A DNA stretch of 6,488 nt from Acidobacteriota bacterium (GCA_016202915.1 JACQNT010000233.1:1-6488); one strand, 5' to 3'; positions 1-6,052 are shown, counted from the first letter of the stretch. The notes: generated from the letters alone by a model not told the origin. Made by a program: numbers and translations.

Positions 1-142
1 CCGCCAGCTTCTCCAGGACGGGGGCCACCGTGCGGCAGGGGCCGCACCACTCCGCCCAGAAATCGACCAGGATCGGCGCGCCGGGCTTCTTGACCTCGGC
101 CTCGAAGGTGCTGTGGGTCAGCGTCAGGATGTTCTTGTGCAT
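1..142 (-). CDS. trxA: Thioredoxin, N-terminal part (cut by window edge)
   Basis: Reading the minus strand from the ATG at 142-140 gives 47 residues before the window ends. They include the beta-strand/active-site stretch ILVDFWAEWCGPCRTVAPVL, with the redox-active pair C37-G-P-C40 inside the classic WCGPC motif. This is a cytoplasmic protein disulfide reductase, reduced by thioredoxin reductase. There is no signal peptide: the protein starts MHKNILTLT and goes directly into the thioredoxin fold, which argues for TrxA rather than a secreted thioredoxin-like protein. A GGAGG Shine-Dalgarno on the minus strand (151-147) sits four bases before the ATG. A good sigma70-type promoter lies further upstream (209-181). 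The gene diverges from rsmA. The C-terminal half, with the cis-proline, is outside the window, so completeness cannot be judged. Confidence 0.93.
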   Translation of the reverse strand, partial: MHKNILTLTHSTFEAEVKKPGAPILVDFWAEWCGPCRTVAPVLEKLA

Positions 143-180
143 CGCGCCTCCGTCTTCCCGTCGTCGCCGGGCCGGCGCTT

Positions 181-209
181 CTTATACCATACCGCCGGAT
201 GCGTCTCAA
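181..209 (-). promoter_or_regulatory. Sigma70-type promoter of the thioredoxin gene
   Basis: On the minus strand, TTGAGA (209-204, 5 of 6 to consensus) is followed after exactly 17 bases by TATAAG (186-181, 5 of 6). A TG one base before the hexamer makes it an extended -10. The predicted transcript would begin near 174 and carry a leader of about 32 bases containing the GGAGG ribosome binding site. The -35 box lies inside codons 2-4 of rsmA. The -10 overlaps the -10-like sequence that would serve rsmA on the other strand. Confidence 0.7.
183..190 (+). promoter_or_regulatory. Candidate -10 element of rsmA, near-leaderless
   Basis: TATACC (183-188), or TACCAT (185-190) in a different register, each matches the -10 consensus at 4 of 6. 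They end 10 and 8 bases before the rsmA ATG, so transcription would begin at or within a few bases of the start codon. No -35 box is obvious at the expected distance, and no Shine-Dalgarno precedes the ATG. The element occupies the same bases as the thioredoxin -10 on the opposite strand. The call rests on the same pattern at rnj and ftsK. Confidence 0.4.
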
Positions 210-1050
210 GGAAGGAGCGCCGCCGGGATGGCGGGCGCGCCGGCGATGGGGCCAGAACTTCCTGGTCAACGCGCGGGCCGCCGAGACGATCGTCCGCCTC
301 TTCGGGCCGCGATCGGATGACCTCGTCCTGGAGGTCGGTCCGGGCGGCGGCGCCCTCACCGGGCGGCTCGCCGGCCGGGTGCGACGGATCGCGGCCGTGG
401 AGATCGACCCGCGCCTGGGGGCGGCGCTGCGCTCGCGTTTCGCCGCTGAAGCGGCCGCCGGGGACCTCACGATCATCGTAGGCGACATCCTCGCCCTGGA
501 TCTCTCTTCCCTGCTGGCCGGCCTCGGCGCCACGCCCGGGTGCCGGGCGCGCGTCATCGCCAACCTGCCTTACAACATCGCGACCGGGGTGATCCTCCGG
601 CTCATCGAGGAGCGGCGGCTCATCAACGACCTGCTGGTGATGGTGCAGCGCGAGGTGGCGGCCCGCATCCTCTCCCCGCCGGGCAGGAAGTCGTACGGCG
701 GACTGTCCGTGATCTGCCAGACGCACGCCCTGGCCGAGAGCGTCCTGCGACTGCGCCCCGGGTCGTTCCGGCCGGCCCCCAGGGTCGATTCGGAGGTGGT
801 GCGGCTGACGCTGCGCCAGTCGCCCGGAACGGGGGCCATCGACCCGCGGGCGCTGTCCGACCTGCTCCGGGCGGCCTTCGGGCAGCGCCGCAAGACGCTC
901 CTCAACAACCTCGCCCGCTTCCCGCCCGCCCGCGGGGCCGGCGCCGCCGAGGCCGTGATCCGGCGCGCCGGCCTCGATCCCGGCAGGCGCGCCGAGGAGG
1001 TGCCGGTCGAGGGGTTTCTGGCTCTCTTGAAGTCGTGGCGCAACCCATGA
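199..1050 (+). CDS. rsmA: 16S rRNA (adenine1518-N6/adenine1519-N6)-dimethyltransferase
   Basis: This 283-aa protein (also called KsgA) transfers four methyl groups from S-adenosylmethionine to two adjacent adenosines in the 3'-terminal hairpin of 16S rRNA, late in small-subunit assembly. Family landmarks appear in order: GQNFL (18-22); SAM-binding motif I EVGPGGG (45-51); the acidic residue that holds the ribose, VEID (E68); the adenine-contacting GD (D96); the catalytic NLPY (122-125) with NI after it; QREVAARI (150-157); YGGLSV (166-171); and FRPAPRVDS (190-198). The C-terminal helical domain carries FGQRRKTLLNNL (227-238). Length is typical for the family. The ATG at 199 lies 19 residues before GQNFL, a normal amino-terminal length. 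There is no Shine-Dalgarno, but a -10-like hexamer lies 8-10 bases upstream. The stop is 15 bases before rnj, and its 3' end carries the region where an rnj -35 would lie. Confidence 0.96.
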   Translation: MRLKEGAPPGWRARRRWGQNFLVNARAAETIVRLFGPRSDDLVLEVGPGGGALTGRLAGRVRRIAAVEIDPRLGAALRSRFAAEAAAGDLTIIVGDILALDLSSLLAGLGATPGCRARVIANLPYNIATGVILRLIEERRLINDLLVMVQREVAARILSPPGRKSYGGLSVICQTHALAESVLRLRPGSFRPAPRVDSEVVRLTLRQSPGTGAIDPRALSDLLRAAFGQRRKTLLNNLARFPPARGAGAAEAVIRRAGLDPGRRAEEVPVEGFLALLKSWRNP

Positions 1051-1053
1051 AGT

Positions 1054-1059
1054 TATAAT
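1054..1059 (+). promoter_or_regulatory. Consensus -10 box (TATAAT) placing rnj on a leaderless transcript
   Basis: A perfect TATAAT stands out in a very GC-rich setting, starting four bases after the rsmA stop. It ends six bases before the GTG start of rnj, the normal distance from a -10 box to the transcription start, so the mRNA should begin at or next to the GTG. The best upstream -35 match is TTGAAG (1027-1032), but its 21-base spacing is too long to be convincing. There is no room for a ribosome binding site on such a transcript. Confidence 0.65.
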
Positions 1060-1065
1060 GCGCGC

Positions 1066-2757
1066 GTGACCAGCCGCGCCCGGGCCGAGGCGGCCCACCA
1101 TTCCCACCCGCCGCTGCAGATCGTTCCCCTCGGAGGCCTCGGCGAGTTCGGCATCAACTGCATGGCCCTCCGCCACGGCGGCGATCTGATCGTCGTGGAC
1201 GCCGGAGTCATGTTCCCGGAGGAGCAGCTCCTCGGCGTCAACTACGTCATCCCCGACCTCTCCTACATCGTGGAGCGCGCCGCGGAGGTGCGCGGGATCG
1301 TCCTGACGCACGGCCACGAGGACCACATCGGGGCGCTGCCGTACCTGTACGAAAGGGTGCGGGCGCCGGTGTACGGCAGCGACTTCACGCTCGGGCTGGC
1401 GGCGCGCAAGCTCCGGGAGCACGGCCTGCCGCACGATCGCCAGCTGAAGCGCGTGCGCGCGGGGGACGAGGTCCCGCTCGGCCACTTCAAGGTCGAGTTC
1501 ATCCAGGTCACCCACAGCATCCCCGGGGCCCTGTCGCTGGCGATCCGCACCCCCGTCGGGACGGTCATCCACACGGCCGATTTCAAGATGGACCAGACCC
1601 CGACGGACGAGCGCACCTTCGACTTCCAGACCTTCTCCTTCCACGGCGACCACGGCGTGCTGGCCCTCCTCTCCGACAGCACGAACGCCGAGGTGGAGGG
1701 GTTCACGCCCTCCGAGAGGCAGGTGGGCGAGGCGCTCGACGGCGTGTTCCGCAGGGCGCCGGGGCGGATCGTGGTCAGCACCTTCTCCAGCAACGTGCAC
1801 CGCATCCAGCAGGTGATCGACCTGGCGGTCCTCCACAAGCGCAGGGTGGCGCTCGTCGGCTCCAGCATGATCTCGACCGCCGAGGTGGCGGGCGACCTCG
1901 GCTACCTGAAGGCGCCGCCGGGGACGCTGGCGGAGGCGAGCGAGGTCCGGCGGCTGGCGCCCGGCCGGGTCGTCGTGGTGGCGGCCGGCAGCCAGGGGGA
2001 GCCGATGTCGGCGCTGTCCCGCATCGCCCTCGACGACCACCGCGACGTCTCGATCGAGCCGGGGGACGTGGTCGTCCTGTCGGCCCGCTCGATCCCGGGG
2101 AACGAGAAGGCGATCAACCGCGTGGTCAACCACATCTACCGGCGCGGCGCCGACGTCCTCCTTGGGGGCCGGCCGCCCCTGCACGTCTCCGGGCACGCCA
2201 GCCAGGAGGAGTTGAAGATCATGCTCACGCTCACCCGGCCGCGCTACTTCATCCCGGTCCACGGCGAGCTGCGGCAGCTCTACAGCCACGCCCGGCTGGC
2301 GGAGCGCACCGGCCTGCCCCGGGAGCGCATCCTGCTGGCGGAGAGCGGCGACGTCATCGAGCTGGACGAGAAGAGCGGCCGGGTGGCCGGCAAGGTGGGG
2401 GTCGGCCGGGTGTTCATCGACGGCACCCTGGAGGAGGTGGACGAGATCGTCGTGCGCGACCGCCGGCACATCTCGGAGGGTGGCATCGTCCTCGCCGTCG
2501 TGGCGATCGATCGGCGCACCGGGACGATGGAAGGCGACCCGGAGATCGTCAGCCGCGGGTTCGTCCTCGACGGGGCGCGAGGCAACTTGATGACCGAGGC
2601 CTCCCGCGTGGTGCGCCGCACCGTGGAGGCTGCCAAGCCGGAGGAGCGTTCCGACCGCGGCGTGATCAAGGCCCTCATCCAGAAGGACCTGAAGCGCTAC
2701 TTCCGCAGGAACCTCGACCGGCGCCCGATGATCATCCCGGCCATCATCGAGACGTGA
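1066..2757 (+). CDS. rnj: Ribonuclease J
   Basis: This 563-aa protein is a metallo-beta-lactamase/beta-CASP ribonuclease with 5'-3' exonuclease and endonuclease activity, acting in mRNA decay and rRNA maturation in the cytoplasm. The zinc ligands are all present: H82-G-H84-E-D86-H87, H150 (VTHSIPG), D172 (HTADFK) and the final histidine H399 in PVHGE. Beta-CASP landmarks follow: LSDSTNAE, STFSSN, and HVSGHAS (373-379), which holds the phosphate-binding H377. The C-terminal part contains IDRRTGTMEGDPEIVSRGF and ends near IIPAIIET, as in other RNase J proteins. Length is close to the usual 550-560. The GTG start at 1066 fits the expected short N-terminus before IVPLGGLGEFG and sits six bases after a perfect TATAAT, with no Shine-Dalgarno. 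It lies downstream of rsmA and upstream of ftsK on the same strand. Confidence 0.96.
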   Translation: MTSRARAEAAHHSHPPLQIVPLGGLGEFGINCMALRHGGDLIVVDAGVMFPEEQLLGVNYVIPDLSYIVERAAEVRGIVLTHGHEDHIGALPYLYERVRAPVYGSDFTLGLAARKLREHGLPHDRQLKRVRAGDEVPLGHFKVEFIQVTHSIPGALSLAIRTPVGTVIHTADFKMDQTPTDERTFDFQTFSFHGDHGVLALLSDSTNAEVEGFTPSERQVGEALDGVFRRAPGRIVVSTFSSNVHRIQQVIDLAVLHKRRVALVGSSMISTAEVAGDLGYLKAPPGTLAEASEVRRLAPGRVVVVAAGSQGEPMSALSRIALDDHRDVSIEPGDVVVLSARSIPGNEKAINRVVNHIYRRGADVLLGGRPPLHVSGHASQEELKIMLTLTRPRYFIPVHGELRQLYSHARLAERTGLPRERILLAESGDVIELDEKSGRVAGKVGVGRVFIDGTLEEVDEIVVRDRRHISEGGIVLAVVAIDRRTGTMEGDPEIVSRGFVLDGARGNLMTEASRVVRRTVEAAKPEERSDRGVIKALIQKDLKRYFRRNLDRRPMIIPAIIET

Positions 2758-2761
2758 GCCT

Positions 2762-2788
2762 TCGGGACCGGGGTCCTCGGGACCGGGG
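2762..2788 (+). repeat. Tandem 12-base repeat in the rnj-ftsK gap
   Basis: TCGGGACCGGGG occurs at 2762-2773 and again at 2777-2788, separated by TCC, so the unit length is 15. Between the copies, GGTCC (2772-2776) and GGACC (2780-2784) can pair over a three-base loop. GGGGCCCC follows at 2785-2792. The site is just after the rnj stop. It could be a weak stem at the mRNA end or a protein-binding site, but there is no T-run and no clear role. Confidence 0.5.
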
Positions 2789-2801
2789 CCCCACGGGTGG
2801 G

Positions 2802-2819
2802 CCGCGGCCGTCCCCGCGG
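2802..2819 (+). repeat. CCGCGG inverted repeat before ftsK
   Basis: CCGCGG at 2802-2807 and 2814-2819 can form a six-base stem with a six-base loop. It ends four bases upstream of the ftsK -10-like box, where an operator or the -35 region would be. In DNA this GC-rich such palindromes arise easily, so a regulatory role is only a possibility. Confidence 0.3.
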
Positions 2820-2822
2820 TGA

Positions 2823-2828
2823 TAGAAT
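2823..2828 (+). promoter_or_regulatory. Candidate -10 element (TAGAAT) of ftsK
   Basis: TAGAAT matches the -10 consensus at 5 of 6 and lies in an otherwise almost AT-free stretch. It ends nine bases before the ATG of ftsK, so the leader would be at most about three bases. No Shine-Dalgarno is present in the gap. No good -35 box is seen at the expected spacing. Confidence 0.5.
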
Positions 2829-2837
2829 CCGCCCGTC

Positions 2838-5201
2838 ATGGGCGCTCGGAGGAGGACCGTTTCCCCCCGCCGCGACGATGCCGTCGCGGCCCGGGGCTTC
2901 TGGTCGGAGGCGGCGGCGATCGTCATCATGGCGTTCGCCGTCCTCCTGGTCCTGAGCCTCGCCTCCTACCGCCTCGACGACCCGGTCCCCTGGCCCGTCG
3001 GGCGCTGGGCCGGCGAGCCGGTCCGGAACGTGGCCGGCATCGTCGGGGCCCTGCTGTCGGAGATCCTGCGGCAGATCCTGGGGTACGCCGCCTGGCTCGT
3101 CCCTCCCCTGCTGCTGCTTCTCGGGTGGGAGCTGTTCTGGCGGCGGCGCGGCAGGGCCGTCTCCCGCATCCTGGGTTCCGGGCTCCTGGCCCTGGCGGCG
3201 GCCGCCTGTCTCCACCTGATCTTCGATGAGAGCGCCGGCCCGGAGGCGACGCGGGCCGGCGGCTGGTTCGGGTCCGCCTTCGCTCACCTCCTGGCGCGCC
3301 TGCTGAACCGCTGGGGCGCCCTGGTGGCCTCGGCGGCGATCCTCGGCACCAGTGTCCTCCTGGTGACCCGCGCCTCCCTGGTGGCAGCGCTCCGCTCCGT
3401 CGCTTCGCGCCTCGCCGGGCTCACCCGCGACGCCTGGCTCGCCATCGTGCGGCACCGCGAGGCGCGCCGCAAGGAAAAGCTCCGCCTGGAGGTCGCCAGG
3501 CGGCAGCGCGAGCGCCGGGCGGCCGGCGCCGCCCTCGCTGGGGAGGCCGATTCCGACGCGGAGCCCCATCTCCCCCTGCCGATCCCGGTGGGCGCCGACG
3601 CCGGGACCGCTCCCGGGGCCGCGGGGCGGCGGGCGGGCCGCGCGACCGCGGCGCGGCAGGACGTGGAGGCGCCCGCGGCGCCGCAGCCGCAGTTCGATTT
3701 CGTCCAGGAGCTCCCGCGCTACACCGCGCCGCCCCTGTCACTCCTCAACGCGTCCCAGCAGGACATCCAGGTGGACGAGAAGGACCTGGTGGAGACGGCG
3801 CGCATCATCACCGAGAAATGCCGCGAGTTCGACGTCACGGGACAGGTGATCGCCATCCAGCCGGGGCCGGTCGTGACGGTGTTCGAGTTCAAGCCGGACG
3901 CCGGCGTGAAGTACAGCCGGATCGTCACCCTCGCCGACGACCTCTGCCTGGGGATCGAGGCCGAGTCGGTCCGCATCGACCGGATCGCCGGCAAGTCCAC
4001 CGTCGGGATCGAGGTGCCGAACAAGGCCCGCGAGACGATCTGCCTTCGCGAGCTCCTGGCGAACGACCGCTTCCAGAAGGCGCCGTCCCCCCTCACCATC
4101 GCGCTCGGCAAGGAGATCAACGGTGAGCCCTATTACGCCGATCTCGCCCGGATGCCCCACCTCCTGGTCGCCGGATCGACCGGATCGGGGAAGAGCGTCT
4201 GCCTGAACAACGTCATCACCTCGATCCTTTACAAGGCGAGCCCCGACGAGGTGAGGTTCATCATGTTCGATCCGAAGCGGCTGGAGCTGGGGGTGTACGA
4301 GAACATCCCGCACCTCCTGACGCCGCTCGTGACCGACACCAGGAAGGCGTCGAACGCCCTGCGCTGGGCGACCCTGGAGATGGAGCGCCGCTACAAGCAG
4401 CTCGCCGAGGCGGGCGTGCGCAACATCGACCAGTACAACCTGGTCGTGCGCCGCGAGCTGAAGGAGCGCCCCGCCGGCGGCGCCCCCGCCGCGGAGGGGG
4501 CCGGGGCGCCCGCGCCGCTCCCCTACGTCATCATCATCGTGGACGAGCTGGCCGACCTGATAATGACCACGGGGGCCGAGGTGGAGGAGTCGATCACCCG
4601 CCTCGCCCAGATGGCGCGCGCCGTCGGCCTCCACCTCATCCTGTCCACGCAGAGGCCTTCCGTGGACATCATCACCGGCGTCATCAAGGCGAACTTCCCC
4701 TGCCGCATCGCCATGCGCGTCTCCTCCAAGGTGGACTCGCGGACCATCATCGACTCCAACGGCGCGGAGCAGCTCCTGGGCCAGGGGGACATGCTGTTCA
4801 TCCCCCCCGGATCGGCCCGCCTGATCCGCCTGCACGGCCCGCTGGTCACGGAGATCGAGGCGACCCGCATCGTCGGCTTCCTGAAGAAGCAGGCGAAGCC
4901 GCAGTACGACGAGTCGGTGACCCGGGAGGAGCCGCAGGCGGGCGCCGGCGGGGCCGGCGGGGACGAGGAAATCGACCCCGCCTACGATCAGGCGGTCCGG
5001 ATGGCGGTGCAGATGGGGCAGATCTCCGTGTCACACATCCAGCGCCGCCTGAAGCTCGGCTACGCCCGCGCCGCCCGCCTGGTGGACATGATGGAGCGCA
5101 ACGGCATCGTCGGCCCCGCGGACGGCAGCAAGCCGCGCGAGGTGCTGGTCGAGCCGGACTTCCTCGAGCGCCTCAACCAGATGCACGAGGAGCAGGTCTG
5201 A
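2838..5201 (+). CDS. ftsK: DNA translocase FtsK/SpoIIIE
   Basis: This 787-aa membrane-anchored motor pumps chromosomal DNA through the closing division septum. The N-terminus has about four membrane segments (roughly 23-43, 80-98, 108-128 and 155-176). A short charged, Arg/Ala-rich linker follows (about 200-285), much shorter than in E. coli FtsK, so overall size resembles Bacillus SpoIIIE. The alpha domain begins near 300. The RecA-like motor has Walker A GSTGSGKS (446-453) and Walker B YVIIIVDELADL with D569 and E570, followed by LAQMARAVGLHLILSTQRPS, NFPCRIAMRVSSKVDSRTI and GQGDMLF. A Pro/Ala/Gly-rich insertion of roughly 20 residues precedes Walker B. The C-terminal gamma winged-helix domain (about 712-787) contains ISVSHIQRRLKLGYARAARL and ends normally at EEQV. 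It follows rnj by 80 bases. Its stop directly abuts a relic of another gene. Confidence 0.96.
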   Translation: MGARRRTVSPRRDDAVAARGFWSEAAAIVIMAFAVLLVLSLASYRLDDPVPWPVGRWAGEPVRNVAGIVGALLSEILRQILGYAAWLVPPLLLLLGWELFWRRRGRAVSRILGSGLLALAAAACLHLIFDESAGPEATRAGGWFGSAFAHLLARLLNRWGALVASAAILGTSVLLVTRASLVAALRSVASRLAGLTRDAWLAIVRHREARRKEKLRLEVARRQRERRAAGAALAGEADSDAEPHLPLPIPVGADAGTAPGAAGRRAGRATAARQDVEAPAAPQPQFDFVQELPRYTAPPLSLLNASQQDIQVDEKDLVETARIITEKCREFDVTGQVIAIQPGPVVTVFEFKPDAGVKYSRIVTLADDLCLGIEAESVRIDRIAGKSTVGIEVPNKARETICLRELLANDRFQKAPSPLTIALGKEINGEPYYADLARMPHLLVAGSTGSGKSVCLNNVITSILYKASPDEVRFIMFDPKRLELGVYENIPHLLTPLVTDTRKASNALRWATLEMERRYKQLAEAGVRNIDQYNLVVRRELKERPAGGAPAAEGAGAPAPLPYVIIIVDELADLIMTTGAEVEESITRLAQMARAVGLHLILSTQRPSVDIITGVIKANFPCRIAMRVSSKVDSRTIIDSNGAEQLLGQGDMLFIPPGSARLIRLHGPLVTEIEATRIVGFLKKQAKPQYDESVTREEPQAGAGGAGGDEEIDPAYDQAVRMAVQMGQISVSHIQRRLKLGYARAARLVDMMERNGIVGPADGSKPREVLVEPDFLERLNQMHEEQV

Positions 5202-5321
5202 CCCGTCTGGGCCCAGGTCGCCGCGCTGGCGCTGCGGCCGGTGTACGTGTTCCAGGTCCGCGGCACCTCGCTGGTCGTGCCGCCGGTGGAGTCAGCCGGG
5301 CCAATCACCTCATTTGCCTGA
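5202..5321 (+). pseudogene. Relic of a glycosyltransferase paralogue, N-terminal segment
   Basis: The first 81 bases after the ftsK stop (5202-5282) match 6184-6279 of the downstream membrane glycosyltransferase gene. There are 11 mismatches in 81 aligned bases plus one 15-base gap, about 86% identity. The reading frame is kept: WAQVAALALRPVYVFQVRGT compares with WAQVALLAALALALRLLYVF followed by QVRGT. Six of the 11 differences are silent, so the copy diverged while still under protein-level selection. Similarity stops at 5282. A short unrelated tail then reads to TGA at 5319-5321. There is no start codon: the fragment begins at the codon matching residue 16 and lies in the same frame as ftsK, immediately after its TGA. 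It is best read as what remains of a tandem paralogue. A chimeric assembly of strain variants is the alternative. Confidence 0.75.
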
Positions 5322-5328
5322 TGGCGTC
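5306..5328 (+). repeat. Imperfect direct repeat at the left edge of the low-GC block
   Basis: CACCTC, seven bases, then TGATGGCGTC (5319-5328) resembles CACCTC, five bases, then TGATGGGCGTC at 6053-6074, in the same orientation. The copies flank the two-gene block. They differ in the middle spacer and by one G in the right half. This could be a remnant of an integration or recombination site, or chance. Confidence 0.35.
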
Positions 5329-5339
5329 ACTTCAAGTGA
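5327..5339. repeat. Perfect 13-base palindrome over the protease stop codon
   Basis: TCACTT-C-AAGTGA has six-base arms around a single central base and covers the last codons and TGA stop of the retropepsin-like gene. The one-base centre is too tight for an RNA hairpin using all pairs, and no T-run follows. A DNA-binding or recombination site is possible, as is coincidence. Confidence 0.4.
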
Positions 5340-5773
5340 ATGCGGAACTGGCGTTGAGATGCTTTGAACCTGACCTCGAAGTGCTCGAAGAAGCCATGAT
5401 GACCGAGCAGAGGGAAACGAAAGTTGTTGAGGGTCGGTGAAAACACCACTCTGGCGGGCCAACCATAACGGGCATCGGGCAACACGAGCCTTACATCAAC
5501 GGCGTGGCCAGGATTGTTCACGCTGCCGATGCCCTCGAATGGCACCTCCGGGGCACTACGCCAGTCAATCCCAAGAAGGTCGGCTAACTGAGTGCCAAAG
5601 AATGAAAGCTCGGCACCGCTATCAAGCAGCGCAAACGTTCTCTGACCCTCTTTGCCATAGACGATGGCCAGGTTGACAACTGGAAGCCATGCCTCCGTCT
5701 TGGCGGGGAAACCACGCGAGGGCTGACTTGGAAGACGTGTGTAGCTGTAGTGCAGATCTACACGGTCAGGCAC
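5327..5773 (-). CDS. Retropepsin-like aspartic protease (clan AA), small cytosolic
   Basis: This 148-aa protein has the two hallmarks of single-domain retroviral-type aspartic proteases. The first is FALLDSGAELSFFG (47-60), with the catalytic D51 in D-S-G-A followed by the usual hydrophobic run and a helix (TQLADLLGID). The second is PLLGHHGFFEHFEVRF (121-136), matching the family's hydrophobic-hydrophobic-Gly, then Phe-x-x-Phe-x-Val pattern near the C-terminus. Such enzymes act as homodimers, one aspartate per subunit. No signal peptide or membrane segment is seen. The start is forced: the frame is closed by TGA seven codons upstream, and the GTG at 5773 is the only usable initiation codon before the conserved core. 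It overlaps the end of the upstream small gene by 16 bases and lacks its own Shine-Dalgarno, so translation is probably coupled. Its substrate is unknown. Composition is unlike the host genes. Confidence 0.82.
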   Translation of the reverse strand: MPDRVDLHYSYTRLPSQPSRGFPAKTEAWLPVVNLAIVYGKEGQRTFALLDSGAELSFFGTQLADLLGIDWRSAPEVPFEGIGSVNNPGHAVDVRLVLPDARYGWPARVVFSPTLNNFRFPLLGHHGFFEHFEVRFKASQRQFRIHLK

Positions 5774-5976
5774 GGCACGTACGCGCCATAGTCATCAGAT
5801 ACACCGGTGATGATCGGGTCGCTTACGCCTGCTTGCTTGGCGAGTTCGAACACCTGCATGGCGGTAGAGCCGGAAGCAACGACCCTATTCGTGTCGGGGT
5901 CGATGGCAACCCATTGGCCAGCATAGGCCTTGGCCAGCTCGACGAAGTCCGTCTTGATCTCAAGAAGCGTGGCCAT
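5758..5976 (-). CDS. Small DUF5678-like protein, partner of the retropepsin
   Basis: This 72-aa protein runs from ATG at 5976-5974 to TAG at 5760-5758. After an N-terminal helix (LLEIKTDFVELAKAYAG) comes QWVAIDPDTNRVVASGST (21-38), then a helix MQVFELAKQAG and a strand DPIITGV, ending DDYGAYVPCLTV. The W22-V-A, then V-V-A-S-G, then helix and strand pattern resembles DUF5678, a small domain of unknown function in archaea and bacteria. I assign it from memory of the pattern, not a search. The ATG was chosen because the conserved fold begins there, a promoter lies just upstream and GGGG lies eight bases before it. The same frame stays open to 6180, but that extension has no protein-like character. 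The stop overlaps the protease start by 16 bases, indicating co-translation. Confidence 0.72.
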   Translation of the reverse strand: MATLLEIKTDFVELAKAYAGQWVAIDPDTNRVVASGSTAMQVFELAKQAGVSDPIITGVSDDYGAYVPCLTV

Positions 5977-5998
5977 CGTTGTCGCCCCGTGGTTCCTG

Positions 5999-6028
5999 AA
6001 ACATACGCCTCTTCGTAGGTCCTGGCAA
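5999..6028 (-). promoter_or_regulatory. Candidate promoter of the DUF5678-like/retropepsin pair
   Basis: On the minus strand TTGCCA (6028-6023, 5 of 6 to the -35 consensus) is followed after 18 bases by TATGTT (6004-5999, 4 of 6). Transcription would start near 5992, leaving a leader of about 16 bases before the ATG at 5976, long enough for the weak GGGG ribosome binding site. The -35 box lies within the inverted repeat at 6022-6043, so a regulator binding there could block it. Confidence 0.42.
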
Positions 6029-6043
6029 GTGCAAGTCTGCCAG
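6022..6043. repeat. Inverted repeat with internal tandem GCAAGT at the cassette promoter
   Basis: CTGGCA (6022-6027) and TGCCAG (6038-6043) form six-base arms around ten bases. A direct tandem GCAAGTGCAAGT lies at 6025-6036. The elements overlap the proposed -35 box of the two-gene cassette. An operator is a reasonable reading; no regulator gene is in the window. Confidence 0.4.
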
Positions 6044-6052
6044 CGTCCAGCC

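Noticed and set aside
124..2469. A 781-codon open frame on the minus strand across rsmA and rnj
   Set aside because: It is the mirror of real coding sequence in very GC-rich DNA. The translation is dominated by Arg, Asp, His, Gly and Pro, with no recognisable motif, while the plus strand carries two clear families.
2762..2792. Rho-independent terminator of rnj
   Set aside because: The stem is short and there is no following T-run, so termination cannot be supported.
5202..5321. C-terminal extension of FtsK by stop-codon readthrough
   Set aside because: FtsK already ends with a complete gamma domain. The segment is clearly explained as a copy of the downstream gene, and sharing the frame has a one-in-three chance.
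5758..5976. Classical toxin-antitoxin pair
   Set aside because: Neither protein shows motifs of a known toxin or antitoxin family. Small size and overlap alone are not enough, so it is kept as one possibility in the findings.
5689..6018. Plus-strand open frame of 109 codons inside the low-GC block
   Set aside because: It is antisense to the DUF5678-like gene and has no protein-family character. The minus-strand reading shows conserved-looking motifs.
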